Source: Sphingomonas prati
Lineage (GTDB): Bacteria > Pseudomonadota > Alphaproteobacteria > Sphingomonadales > Sphingomonadaceae
Direction of reading: 5' to 3'
NCBI RefSeq assembly: GCF_014643515.1
Contig: NZ_BMJP01000001.1
Coordinates: forward strand, 1,054,001 to 1,118,000
DNA length: 64,000 bases
Under the pieces are notes generated by a model that searched no databases, was not told the DNA's origin, and saw only the letters and a program-made list of their open reading frames with translations. Position numbers and translations under genes: made by a program. Position 1 is the first letter of the stretch; each line of letters opens with the position of its first letter. Positions 8,825 through 17,702 of the stretch are shown here, in pieces.

Positions 8825-9744
8825 CGTGCCAAACCCAGTGCGCGCCGGATTAACCCGACCTCGATCCGCCACGCATTCGTCCCCGGCGCGATCAGCTCGA
8901 CATGTCCCGCCTCCGGGATCGACACATGCCCGACCGTGTCCCCCGCCCCGCGCGCCTTCACCGCATAGGCCGACGCCAGTACCGGCGGCGCGATCCGGTC
9001 ATGCACCCCGGTCACCAGCGTCTGCTCGGTCCCGAGCGGCAGCAGCGACGTCACCGACGTATCGCCCAACACGTTCGGCCGCTCCGGCGTTGCACTGCCG
9101 ACCAGCAACGGCACGCCCGTCACGCCGCAGTCATTCCCCGGCAAGGTCCGCGCCGCCTCCAGATCGGGCAGCGCCCCCAGCCCGATCGCGGCATGCAGCC
9201 GGATGGGATCGGCGGTCCACAACGCGCTGTTGAGCGGCAACCGCCCGCGGCCCGCCAGCCACAGCGCCAGATGCCCGCCCGCCGAATGGCCCACCGCCAC
9301 GATCCGATCGGTGCGCAGCCCATATTGCGGCCCCAGCGTGCGCAGCATGTCTGCCGCCTGCGCCACATCCTGGAACGTCCCCGGATACCCGCCACCCGGC
9401 CGATCCGCACCGCGATATTCGATGTTCCAAACCGCGATGCCCTGCTTCGCAAGGTCCGCCGCCGCCCAGTCCATCAACGTCCGGTTCGCGATCGCACTCT
9501 GCCAGCAACCACCATGGATCATCAGCACCACCGGCCGCGGCCCGCGCTCCTTCCCACGCGGCAACCACAGGTCGCCGACCTGCAAAGGATCGACCCCGTA
9601 CGGTATCCGGATTGCCCCACGCGGATGCGGCCGCCCGGTCAGCTTCCCCCACCCCATCGTCGGCGATGGCACCGCCGCGGCGACCGGCACGGGTCCGAAG
9701 CTTAAAAGAGCGGCCAGACCTGCGACCCGCTGAAACTTGCCCAT
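8821..9744 (-). CDS. Exported alpha/beta hydrolase, probable arylformamidase-like partner of kynureninase
   Basis: A 307-residue protein with an N-terminal signal peptide (hydrophobic residues 7-25, AAA cleavage region). The esterase fold shows the oxyanion motif IHGGCW (76-81), the nucleophile elbow GHSAGGH (S154) and a C-terminal EAGHVELI His. HGG-x-W is typical of kynurenine formamidases of the alpha/beta hydrolase class, and the stop overlaps the kynU start by four bases, so hydrolysis of N-formylkynurenine just before kynureninase is a natural inference. The signal peptide would put it outside the cytoplasm, which does not fit simply with a cytoplasmic pathway; a general esterase or peptidase is the alternative. 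Confidence 0.8.
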   Translation of the reverse strand: MGKFQRVAGLAALLSFGPVPVAAAVPSPTMGWGKLTGRPHPRGAIRIPYGVDPLQVGDLWLPRGKERGPRPVVLMIHGGCWQSAIANRTLMDWAAADLAKQGIAVWNIEYRGADRPGGGYPGTFQDVAQAADMLRTLGPQYGLRTDRIVAVGHSAGGHLALWLAGRGRLPLNSALWTADPIRLHAAIGLGALPDLEAARTLPGNDCGVTGVPLLVGSATPERPNVLGDTSVTSLLPLGTEQTLVTGVHDRIAPPVLASAYAVKARGAGDTVGHVSIPEAGHVELIAPGTNAWRIEVGLIRRALGLAR

Positions 9745-9831
9745 GGCCGCCGCTCCCCGTCATCCCGCCGGTGCGGGGCTCTTCATCGTGTCGGCCCAAC
9801 TAGTCCGGCCGCGGGCAAAACGCCAAGCGCC

Positions 9832-11178
9832 TTACTTGAACAGCACCAGTTCCTCGGCCATCGACGGATGCAGCGCCACCGTGTCGTCGAACGCCTCCTT
9901 GCTCAGCCCCGCCTTCACCGCCACCGCGGCTGCCTGCAGGATCTCCGGCGCATCCGGCCCGATCATGTGCAGCCCCAGCACGACATGCGTCTCCGGATGG
10001 CACACCATCTTGTACAGCGCCCGCTCGTTGCGCTGCGCCAGCACGTTCTTCATCGGGCGGAAATCGGACGTATAGACCTTCGCCGCACCGTACCGGTTGC
10101 GCACCTCCGCCTCGGTCATGCCGACCGCGGCGATCGGCGGGTGGCTGAACACCGCGCTCGGGATGTTGGTATAATCCACACGGTGCGGCTTGCCGCCGAA
10201 CACCGTGTCCGCGAACGCCTGCCCCTCGCGGATTGCGATCGGGGTCAGCTGCACCCGGTCGGTCACATCGCCGACCGCATAGATGCTCGGCACGTTCGAC
10301 CGATTGTCCTCGTCAACGATGATCGCCCCGCGCCCGCCCAGCGTGACACCCGCCGCCTCAAGCCCCAGCCCGTCCGTGTTCGGCCGGCGACCCGTCGCGA
10401 ACATCAGCAGGTCCGCCTCGATCGGATCATGGTTCGCAGTGAAGATCAGCAGCGACCCGTCCGCCTGCTTCTCCACCTTCTCGAACGCCGCGTGGAACTT
10501 GAAATCGATGCCCTTCACGGTCGAGATCTGCAGCAGCCGGTCGCGGATCTGCGCATCGTAACCGCGCAGGATGACGTCCGACCGGTTCACCAGCGTCACA
10601 TGCGACCCGAACTGGTGGAAGATCCCTGCGAACTCGTTGGCGATATAGCCCGCCCCCGCGATCACCATCCGCTTCGGGATGGAATCCAGGTGGAACACCT
10701 CGTTCGACGTGATGCCATGCTTCGCGCCCGGAAACTCCGGCGTATCGGGCCACGCACCCGTCGCGATCAGGATATGCCCAACGCTGATCTCCCGCCCCGT
10801 CGCCAGCTTCACGCTATGCGGCCCGGTCACCGTCGCACGCTCGTGGAACAGCGTGACGCCGTTATTCTCCAGCGTGTTGGTGTACAGCCCCTCCAGCCGC
10901 GTGACATCGGCCAGCACAGCATCGCGCAACCGGATCCAGTCAAACGACGTCTCCGGCACGTCCCACCCGAAATGGCGCGCATCGGCCAGATCCTCGGCGA
11001 AATGCGCGCCGTAGATCAGCAGCTTCTTCGGCACGCACCCGCGGATAACGCAGGTCCCGCCGACGCGAAACTCCTCGGCCAGCGCGACCCGCGCGCCATG
11101 CGCCGCCGAAACCCGCGCCGCCCGCACGCCCCCGGAACCGCCGCCGATGACGAACAGGTCATAGTCATAATCGGACAT
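9832..11178 (-). CDS. gor: Glutathione-disulfide reductase
   Basis: FAD- and NADPH-dependent reduction of oxidised glutathione in the cytoplasm. 448 residues. FAD motif GGGSGGVRAA (12-21), redox pair in GGTCVIRGCVPKK (C43, C48), NAD(P) motif GAGYIANEFAG, second FAD segment IYAVGDV, and the C-terminal HPSMAEE with the catalytic His of the partner subunit. The ATG at 11178 is preceded by GGAG; the frame's earlier start codons lie in the repeat element and are not used. Confidence 0.95.
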   Translation of the reverse strand: MSDYDYDLFVIGGGSGGVRAARVSAAHGARVALAEEFRVGGTCVIRGCVPKKLLIYGAHFAEDLADARHFGWDVPETSFDWIRLRDAVLADVTRLEGLYTNTLENNGVTLFHERATVTGPHSVKLATGREISVGHILIATGAWPDTPEFPGAKHGITSNEVFHLDSIPKRMVIAGAGYIANEFAGIFHQFGSHVTLVNRSDVILRGYDAQIRDRLLQISTVKGIDFKFHAAFEKVEKQADGSLLIFTANHDPIEADLLMFATGRRPNTDGLGLEAAGVTLGGRGAIIVDEDNRSNVPSIYAVGDVTDRVQLTPIAIREGQAFADTVFGGKPHRVDYTNIPSAVFSHPPIAAVGMTEAEVRNRYGAAKVYTSDFRPMKNVLAQRNERALYKMVCHPETHVVLGLHMIGPDAPEILQAAAVAVKAGLSKEAFDDTVALHPSMAEELVLFK

Positions 11179-11201
11179 GCGGTACTCCAAAATTAAGCAA
11201 A

Positions 11202-11398
11202 AGCCCCTCTCCTTCAGGAGTTTGCCCATTTGTCAGGTCGGGATTGCCCCCGGCAATCCCTGAAACAGGCCGGGGGCCTGTTTCACCTTACAAATGGGCA
11301 AACTGGGTTGGGGTGGGGGCTACAGCTCCCCAATATCGAACATTCAAAGTGGGGAGAGGTCGGCCCCACCCCAACCCCTCCCCTGAAGGAGAGGGGCT
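11202..11398. repeat. Nested palindromic intergenic element (about 197 bp)
   Basis: Four levels of perfect inverted repeats. The outer 16-bp arms AGCCCCTCTCCTTCAG (11202-11217) and its complement (11383-11398) enclose 15-bp arms AGTTTGCCCATTTGT (11219-11233 with 11290-11304), a 14-bp pair at 11305-11318 with 11364-11377, and two local hairpins: a 9-bp stem at 11240-11260 and an 11-bp stem at 11261-11285. No open frame fits. It fills most of the gor-pgi gap and looks like a small non-autonomous repetitive element. Confidence 0.8.
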
Positions 11399-11407
11399 AA
11401 TAAAGCA

Positions 11408-12916
11408 TCAGCCGCGCACCCGCGCTATCAACGCCCTAGTTGAAGCATCGAACCGCTCGGTCCCCTCCTCGACGATCGATCGAGCGATGGTCTTGCCCAG
11501 CTCCACCCCCCACTGATCGAACGGGTTGATCCCGAGCAGCACCGCATTGGCAAAGGTCCGCTGTTCGTAGAACGCCAGCAACGCCCCCAGCCGCGCCGGA
11601 TCGAGCCGGTCGATCAGGATCGTCATCGACGGCCGATCCCCCGGATAGGCACGTTGCGGATCGTCGTTCGGCTGCCCCGCCATCAGCGCCGCCCCTTGAG
11701 CGAAACAGTTGATCAGCAACGCCTCATGATGCGCCTCGTCCAGCGCATCGCCCGGTTCGATCACCGCCACGAACTCGACCGGCACCAGGTGCGTCCCCTG
11801 GTGCAGCAGCTGGAACACCGCATGCTGCGCATCCGTCCCCACCCCGCCCCAGGTGATCGGCGCGCTCGGCACCGCCAGCGCGGCGCCATCGACGCCCACA
11901 CGCTTCCCGTTCGACTCCATCTCAAGCTGCTGGAGATAGGGCGGCAGCAACGCCAGTCGCTCGTCATAGGCGAACACCGCGCGCGTCTCGGCCCCGCGCA
12001 CCACCGCATAATAACAATCGACGAACGCCGCCATCAGCGGCGCATTCTGCAACGGCGCGGCCAGCCGGAAATGGCGGTCCATCGCGGCCGCGCCCTCCAG
12101 CAACGTCTCGAACGCATCCCAGCCGAGCGCCAGCGCGACCGGAAACCCGATCGACGACCACAGCGAATAACGCCCGCCGACACTCTCCGCGAACGGCAGG
12201 ATCCGCGTCTCGTCCACGCCCCACTCCACCGCGCGGTCGGGCGCAGCGGTCAGCGCCACGACCTGCCCATAAGGATCGGCGACCCCGTTCCCCGCCAGCC
12301 AGGACAGCGCGCTTTCCGCGTTCAGCATCGTCTCGGCGGTCGTGAACGTCTTGGACGCGACGACGATCAGCGTCGCCGCCGGATCGAACCGCCGGAACAC
12401 GCGGTCCAGCGCCATCCCGTCGACGTTGGACACCACCGCCACGTCGTACCGCTCGGCATCGTCGCCCAGCGCGTCGATCAGCAGGTTCGGCCCCAGCGCC
12501 GACCCGCCGATGCCGATGTGCAGGATATGGCGGAACGGCCCGACCGCCTCCGCCTCGATCACGTCGATCAGCCCGCGCATCCGGGCATGCAGCATCCGGG
12601 CCGCCGCCACCGCATCGGGCGCGCCCTGCCCGCGCTCCGCGACATGCTCCGCCGCCCGCCCCTCGCTTTCGTTCACCACATCGCCGGCAAACAGCGCGTC
12701 GCGCCGCGCTGCGAACCCCTGCGCCTCGGCCAACTCCGCCAGCGCATCTAGCATCGCCGCGTTCAGATGCGTCTTGCAGAAATCGAACCGCAGCCCGGCT
12801 TCCTCGATCACCATCCGCGACAGCCGATCCGGCTCGTCGGCGAACAAAGTGGTCAGCGTCGGCACCGGCATCGCGCGCAAGGCGTCCCAGGGCCCGGAGG
12901 AGGTGGCGTCGTTCAT
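11408..12916 (-). CDS. pgi: Glucose-6-phosphate isomerase
   Basis: Interconverts glucose 6-phosphate and fructose 6-phosphate in the cytoplasm. 502 residues, somewhat shorter than the E. coli enzyme. Conserved segments include HIGIGGSALGP, VASKTFTTAETM (phosphate-binding SKTFTT), GGRYSLWSSIGFP (PGI signature region), QQLEMESNGK and GINPFDQWGVELGK near the end. The ATG at 12916 is used; an in-frame TTG two codons earlier is unnecessary. Divergent from the signal-peptidase-like gene, 106 bp apart. Confidence 0.95.
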   Translation of the reverse strand: MNDATSSGPWDALRAMPVPTLTTLFADEPDRLSRMVIEEAGLRFDFCKTHLNAAMLDALAELAEAQGFAARRDALFAGDVVNESEGRAAEHVAERGQGAPDAVAAARMLHARMRGLIDVIEAEAVGPFRHILHIGIGGSALGPNLLIDALGDDAERYDVAVVSNVDGMALDRVFRRFDPAATLIVVASKTFTTAETMLNAESALSWLAGNGVADPYGQVVALTAAPDRAVEWGVDETRILPFAESVGGRYSLWSSIGFPVALALGWDAFETLLEGAAAMDRHFRLAAPLQNAPLMAAFVDCYYAVVRGAETRAVFAYDERLALLPPYLQQLEMESNGKRVGVDGAALAVPSAPITWGGVGTDAQHAVFQLLHQGTHLVPVEFVAVIEPGDALDEAHHEALLINCFAQGAALMAGQPNDDPQRAYPGDRPSMTILIDRLDPARLGALLAFYEQRTFANAVLLGINPFDQWGVELGKTIARSIVEEGTERFDASTRALIARVRG

Positions 12917-13022
12917 GATCAAAATCCTGCGCCTGTTGTCGGCGGCGTCTTACTCCCGCGGTCGGCCTCCGTCACCCCGTCCGCGCTTGACGCCGACCGG
13001 CCGGACCCGCCATCCCACCGAC

Positions 13023-13802
13023 ATGCCCGCCACCCCCGCCCGTTCCCGCTTTGCGACGCTGCGGCTGGTGGCGATCCTGTTCGTCGCGGGCTGGCTGGTG
13101 CGCAGCTTCGCGGTCGGCGGAATGGGGATCCACGACGGCGCGATGCTGCCGCAACTCCGTCCCGGCGACGCGCTGCTTGTCGCGAAATGGCCCTATGGCT
13201 GGTCGCGTTACGGCCTGATCGGCGGTGCGCCGCTGTTCAAGGGCCGCTGGTGGTCGCGCGATCCGGTGCGCGGCGATGTCGTCATGATCCGGGACGTCCG
13301 CCCGAACGGCAGTCGCAACGTGGTGATGCGCGTCATTGGCCTGCCCGGCGACCGCGTCGCGATGCGCGCCGGCACCGTCACGCTCGACGGCCGCCCGCTA
13401 CCGCGCATCCGGATCGGCGACGTCCTGATCCCGATCCGCCCCGGCACCCCCTGCCGAGTTGTCCGGCACGAAGGCCGCGAATGCCGCTACCGCCGCTTCA
13501 CCGAAACCATGCCCGACGGCACCAGCCACGCCGTCTTCGACAGCGCCCCCGGCCCCTCGGACGACTTCACCGCCCGCACCGTCCCGCCCGCCACGCTCTT
13601 CCTACTCGGCGACAACCGCGACGACAGCATAGACAGCCGCATCGACCCGGACGCCGGCGGCCTCGGTATGGTTCCCACGGACCGCCTCCTCGGCCGCGCC
13701 ACGATCCTGCCCTGGTCCACCGACCGCTCGGCCCGTCTGACGTCACCGAAGAGCTGGTGGACCACGATCCAGTGGAGCCGGATAGGGCTGGGCGTCGATT
13801 AA
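13023..13802 (+). CDS. Signal peptidase I homologue lacking the catalytic Ser and Lys
   Basis: A 259-residue member of the S26 signal peptidase family. One N-terminal membrane segment (about 12-32) leads into the periplasmic domain. Box D (GLPGDRV) and box E (LLGDNRDDSIDSR) are well kept. The serine box, normally PSGSM, reads HDGAMLPQL, so the nucleophile is Ala, and the lysine box, normally KRVVGLPGD, reads MRVIGLPGD, so the general base is Met. Classical cleavage of signal peptides is therefore not expected. The frame is intact and well conserved elsewhere, arguing against random decay. The start ATG at 13023 has no clear ribosome site. Confidence 0.85.
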   Translation: MPATPARSRFATLRLVAILFVAGWLVRSFAVGGMGIHDGAMLPQLRPGDALLVAKWPYGWSRYGLIGGAPLFKGRWWSRDPVRGDVVMIRDVRPNGSRNVVMRVIGLPGDRVAMRAGTVTLDGRPLPRIRIGDVLIPIRPGTPCRVVRHEGRECRYRRFTETMPDGTSHAVFDSAPGPSDDFTARTVPPATLFLLGDNRDDSIDSRIDPDAGGLGMVPTDRLLGRATILPWSTDRSARLTSPKSWWTTIQWSRIGLGVD

Positions 13803-13856
13803 TCGCAAAACGTAGGGTTGGGCTTCGCCAGTAGAAGCGCAAACCTCTTCACCGTC

Positions 13857-13877
13857 ATCCCGGACTTGATCCGGGAT
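13857..13877. repeat. Palindrome of the TCATCCCGGA type
   Basis: ATCCCGGA and TCCGGGAT arms with a 5-base loop, in the context GTCATCCCGG...CCGGGATCC. A related unit lies at 37221-37240. Both are intergenic. Confidence 0.55.
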
Positions 13878-13952
13878 CCAGGACGCGGGACCGACCCGCT
13901 GGGGCCTGACCTCCCAGACTAAAGCAAATATAACGTCCGGCGATCGAGCACC

Positions 13953-14507
13953 CTACCCAATCGAATCGATCACCGCCCCGATGATATCCGGCGAAGGCCC
14001 GCTCAACCGCTTCGACGGCAGCGCGGTCTTCATCCCGTCCGCTAGCGGCGCACCATAGATGAAGCCATAGGTCGGATAGCTCGACCCGCCGAGCGCCTCA
14101 TTCTGGTGATACCACACCCGCACCCGGCTCCAGTCACCACGAGGCGACACGTCGGTCATCGTCACGTCACGCTCGACCTGGCCGCGCGTGCCGCCGATCC
14201 GCGACCAGTTGCTGTGCGTCACCATCACCACGCGCGGGCCGATCACCTGACTCACCACCGCGACATGGCCCAGCTTCATCGCGCCGGACGGGCGGAACAC
14301 CAGCACCGCGCCCGTCTTCGGCGTCGTTCCGCGGGCATAGCGCCCGTCGGCCTGCGCCCACCATGTCCAGGCATTGCCGTACAGCTGGATGCCCGACATC
14401 AACCGCGCGAACGGCACACATTCGCCCACCGTCTCGCCGGTCACTTCGGCACGCACGCTGACGGCATGCAATGAAGCGACCACGAACAGGAAACTGGACC
14501 AGCGCAT
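13953..14507 (-). CDS. Exported CHAP-domain protein (cysteine peptidase/amidase fold)
   Basis: A 184-residue protein with an N-terminal signal peptide (MRWSSFLFVVASLHAVSVRA). CHAP domains cleave peptidoglycan peptides or amides; the expected catalytic Cys is in GECVPFARL and the His in KLGHVAVVSQV, with WYHQNE further on. The C-terminal 40 residues are low in recognisable features. The ATG at 14507 puts the Arg right at the signal peptide's N-region; an in-frame ATG at 14522 is the alternative. Likely substrate is the cell wall, by family inference. Confidence 0.82.
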   Translation of the reverse strand: MRWSSFLFVVASLHAVSVRAEVTGETVGECVPFARLMSGIQLYGNAWTWWAQADGRYARGTTPKTGAVLVFRPSGAMKLGHVAVVSQVIGPRVVMVTHSNWSRIGGTRGQVERDVTMTDVSPRGDWSRVRVWYHQNEALGGSSYPTYGFIYGAPLADGMKTALPSKRLSGPSPDIIGAVIDSIG

Positions 14508-14604
14508 CGCGACCCCGACCATTAGGAGAGTCCGTCATGGCCGGGCGTCGCTTAACAATTCGTAGCATGGGACGCGCCCATGCCCCGAATGCGCCCGCCG
14601 GGTC

Positions 14605-14940
14605 TCAGCGCGCGGCGAACTGCGAAGCGCGGGCGAGTCCCGCCGTCGCCAGGTCATGCGACCAGGCCGGCGATCCGTCGGGCTTGCCCATCTGGACGTT
14701 CGGTTCGGCCAGCACCTGACGGTACAGCGCCTGCGCCTGTGCCGCCCGCGCGGTGGTGCGATAGACATGCGCCAGGTTCAGCAGCACGCCCGGCTCGGTC
14801 GAACCGGCCGCGACCTGCGACGCGAGCGTCCGTTCGGCCTTGGTCAGGTCCCCGGTCGAAATGGCCTTGAACGCCACCGGATCGGCGGATGCGAGCGTGG
14901 ATATGGAGAGCAGAAGGGCTCCACCGAGCAAACGAATCAT
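14605..14940 (-). CDS. Small exported TPR-like protein
   Basis: A 111-residue protein with a clear signal peptide (MIRLLGGALLLSISTLASA) and a mature helical region in which GVLLNLAHVYRTTARAAQA and QALYRQVLAEP resemble one tetratricopeptide repeat. AGAGAGG lies just before the ATG, a good ribosome site. Function unknown; presumably a periplasmic interaction module. Confidence 0.75.
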   Translation of the reverse strand: MIRLLGGALLLSISTLASADPVAFKAISTGDLTKAERTLASQVAAGSTEPGVLLNLAHVYRTTARAAQAQALYRQVLAEPNVQMGKPDGSPAWSHDLATAGLARASQFAAR

Positions 14941-15035
14941 AGCAACCTCTCTTTATGTTACGTCTTGATGACAATGAGGCTACGCTTTTGTGTATTGCTG
15001 TAAATAGGTCATTTTGAGCGACGTGAGACACAACG

Positions 15036-15067
15036 AAAAACACCCCGCTCCGGACCGGAACGGGGTG
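15036..15067 (-). terminator. Rho-independent terminator of rnr
   Basis: On the minus strand CACCCCGTTCCGG pairs with CCGGAGCGGGGTG and is followed by TTTTT, 37 bases after the rnr stop. Confidence 0.88.
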
Positions 15068-15103
15068 CGATTTCGAACTTGAACTCGACCGTTTGTGGGG
15101 GGC

Positions 15104-17344
15104 TCAGCGCCCCCCGTGATGGCGGATATTGCGCGGTCGGCCGGGCTTCCCAGTCCGCGGCCGATCGCGCGAATCATGTCGCCGATGCGGCAGATGGTTC
15201 GCTCCCTCGACCGGCTCGAACCTAAGCGCCCCGCTGATCGGATCCGCCTCCACCAGCCGCAGTTTCAGCAACTGCCCGCTGACATAACGGTCGCCGCTCT
15301 CGTCCCCGACCAGCGCCTGCGCCGCCTCGTCGAACGTGAACCGCTCCGCCCCCAGCGTCGACACCGGCACCAGCCCGTCGCCACCGATCTCCTGCACCGT
15401 CGCGAAGAACCCGAACGCGCGCACCCCGGTGATGCGCGTATCGACCACCTCGCCCACGAACCGCGTCAGATACGCCGCGACATAACGGTCGATCGTCTCG
15501 CGCTCCGCCTCCATCGCGCGCCGCTCGGTCCGGCTGATCGCCTCACCCAGCGCCGGCATCCGCTCGGCATCCGCCGCCGGCAACCGCGTCTGTTCGACCG
15601 CCGGCGCCAGCCCGAACGCCCCGACCAGCGACCGATGGACCAGCAGATCGGCATAACGCCGGATCGGGCTGGTGAAATGCGCATAACTGCCCAGCGCCAG
15701 TCCGAAATGCCCGGTGTTCGCCGGCGCATAATAAGCCTGCGTCTGCGACCGCAGGATCTGCTCCATGATCTGCGGTCGCATTGCCGCATCCTCGACGCGC
15801 GCCAGCAGATGGTTGAACGTCTCGGGTCGCACCACCTGCCCCAGCGCGAACGACACGCCGCACGTCTCGAGATACTCTTTCAACGCGACCAGCTTCTCGC
15901 GGCTCGGCGGCTCGTGATCGCGATACATCACCGGCTGCTTCTTCGATTCGAGCGCCTTGGCCGCCGCGACATTGGCGGCGATCATATATTCCTCGATCAA
16001 TCGCATCGAATCGAGCCGTTCGCGCGGCGCGACCGACGCGATCCGCCCCGTCTCGTCCAGCTCCACCCGCCGCTCCGGCATGTCGAGGTCAAGCGGCCCG
16101 CGCCGTTCCCGCGCCCCCGCGAACAACCGCCAGCACGCCCAGAGCGGCTTCAGCGCTTCCTCGACCAGTTCCGCCGGCACCCGCCCCGCCTCGCCGTCGA
16201 TCGCCGCCTGCGCATCCTCGTACGCGATGTTCGCCGCGATCCGCACGGTGGCGCGCGTGAAATGCCACCCCTTCAACGTCCCGTCCGCCCCGACGCGCAG
16301 GTGGCACGCCAACGCCGCGCGATCGACGCCCTCCTTCAACGAACAGACATCCGCCGACAGGATCTCGGGCAGCATCGGCACCACCCGGTCGGGAAAATAC
16401 ACGCTGTTGCCACGCTTGCGCGCCGACCGGTCGAGCTCCGACCCGGCCCGCACGTAATAGGCCACGTCGGCGATCGCGACGATCGCACGGTACCCGCCGG
16501 CATTGCCCGTGTCCTCATCGGGCGTCGCCCACACCGCATCGTCATGGTCGCGCGCATCGCTGGGGTCGATCGCCACGATCGGCAGATGCGTCAGGTCCTC
16601 GCGCCCCTCACCCAGCGGCAGCTTCGCCGCCGCGGTCGCCTCGGCCAGCACCTCTTCCGAGAAGACATCCGGAATGCCGAACTTGTGGATCGCGACCAGG
16701 CTGAAACTGCGCGGCGCGAACGGATCGCCCAGCCGCTCGGTCACGCGCACGGTCATGCGCGGCGGCCGCCCGGCCTTTTCCGCCAGCACCAGGTCGCCGA
16801 CATCCGCCTCGCCCGCGTCCGACACCAACCAGTCGCGCTTCTCGCGCTTGTCGACGGGCTTCAGCCACAACCGGTCACCCTCACGGCGCAACACGCCCAG
16901 CACCAGCTCCTCGCCGCGCGCCAGCTTCTTCATCGGGTGCGCCAGCCAGCCGGAGCCCGCCTCTTCGGTCCGCGACAGGATGCGGTCGCCCGGCCCCAGC
17001 GGATCGCGCTTGCCGCGCACCACCACGCGCAACCGCGGCGGCGGCTGGTCGCTGTCCCAATTCTCGGGCACCGCGATCGGCACACCTTCCTCGGTGACGT
17101 CGACGATCCGCAGCACCGTCACCTTCGGCACGCCGCCCATCTTGTGGAACGCGCGGCCCGGGGCGCTGTCGATCAGCCCCTCGTCCGCCATGTCCTTCAG
17201 GAGCGCCTTCAGCAGGATCTTGTCCTGCGCATGCAGGCCGAAGGCACGCGCTATCTCGCGCTTGCCCGCGGGTGTATCGCTGCTCGCGATGAAATCGAGG
17301 ATTTGCTGGCGGTTCGGGAGGCCCGGCGACTGTCTGTTCGGCAT
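15104..17344 (-). CDS. rnr: Ribonuclease R
   Basis: 3'-5' processive exoribonuclease that degrades structured RNA. 746 residues: an N-terminal winged-helix region (QQILDFIASSDTPAGKREI), cold-shock-type RNA-binding domains, the RNB catalytic domain with the metal-binding Asp cluster in AIDPSDARDHDDAVW, the conserved SPIRRYADLLVHR, and a C-terminal S1 domain (about 620-700) with a basic tail typical of RNase R. The ATG has AAGGTGGG upstream. A T-rich terminator follows. Confidence 0.96.
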   Translation of the reverse strand: MPNRQSPGLPNRQQILDFIASSDTPAGKREIARAFGLHAQDKILLKALLKDMADEGLIDSAPGRAFHKMGGVPKVTVLRIVDVTEEGVPIAVPENWDSDQPPPRLRVVVRGKRDPLGPGDRILSRTEEAGSGWLAHPMKKLARGEELVLGVLRREGDRLWLKPVDKREKRDWLVSDAGEADVGDLVLAEKAGRPPRMTVRVTERLGDPFAPRSFSLVAIHKFGIPDVFSEEVLAEATAAAKLPLGEGREDLTHLPIVAIDPSDARDHDDAVWATPDEDTGNAGGYRAIVAIADVAYYVRAGSELDRSARKRGNSVYFPDRVVPMLPEILSADVCSLKEGVDRAALACHLRVGADGTLKGWHFTRATVRIAANIAYEDAQAAIDGEAGRVPAELVEEALKPLWACWRLFAGARERRGPLDLDMPERRVELDETGRIASVAPRERLDSMRLIEEYMIAANVAAAKALESKKQPVMYRDHEPPSREKLVALKEYLETCGVSFALGQVVRPETFNHLLARVEDAAMRPQIMEQILRSQTQAYYAPANTGHFGLALGSYAHFTSPIRRYADLLVHRSLVGAFGLAPAVEQTRLPAADAERMPALGEAISRTERRAMEAERETIDRYVAAYLTRFVGEVVDTRITGVRAFGFFATVQEIGGDGLVPVSTLGAERFTFDEAAQALVGDESGDRYVSGQLLKLRLVEADPISGALRFEPVEGANHLPHRRHDSRDRPRTGKPGRPRNIRHHGGR

Positions 17345-17501
17345 CGCCCACCTTAACGCGGTCGCCGCGATCCGTCATCCGGCCATAAGGTCCACACTCT
17401 GACCGCCACCGCCGGCAAATTTTTTACCGAACCCGTGAAGCCTTCGGCAAGGCCGAGACGTTACAGAACCAAGACAGAAAAATGAAATGGAGAAGGCTGC
17501 A

Positions 17502-17645
17502 GTGACGACAGGCATCCTCAAGACTGACGTTGGTCCCCAAGCCGCACGCGATTCCGTCCCGATCCCGATGGCGATCCTGTTTGCTGGGCTGGTCTCGTCC
17601 CCGGTCTGGCTCGCCCTTGGGTGGGCCGTCGGGTTGTTCCATTGA
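17502..17645 (+). CDS. Mini membrane protein (47 residues)
   Basis: Starts at GTG with GGAGAAGG five bases upstream, a strong ribosome site; an in-frame ATG at 17487 would add five residues. The C-terminal half (PMAILFAGLVSSPVWLALGW) is a single hydrophobic segment and the N-terminus is polar. It ends 57 bp before the tRNA. Function unknown. The coding call rests on the ribosome site and the orderly polar-then-hydrophobic layout. Confidence 0.6.
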   Translation: MTTGILKTDVGPQAARDSVPIPMAILFAGLVSSPVWLALGWAVGLFH

Positions 17646-17702
17646 TCTAAGGCCAACCGGGCTTGCCTAACGGGCGGCCGCTCCGCTATTTGCCGTGTCC
17701 TG

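Noticed and set aside
11202-11398. CRISPR array or attenuator for pgi
   Set aside because: The repeats are inverted and nested, not direct and evenly spaced, and there is no leader peptide.
15095-17356. A 753-codon plus-strand frame opposite rnr
   Set aside because: Arg/His/Pro-rich translation typical of shadow frames; rnr has all expected motifs and a terminator.
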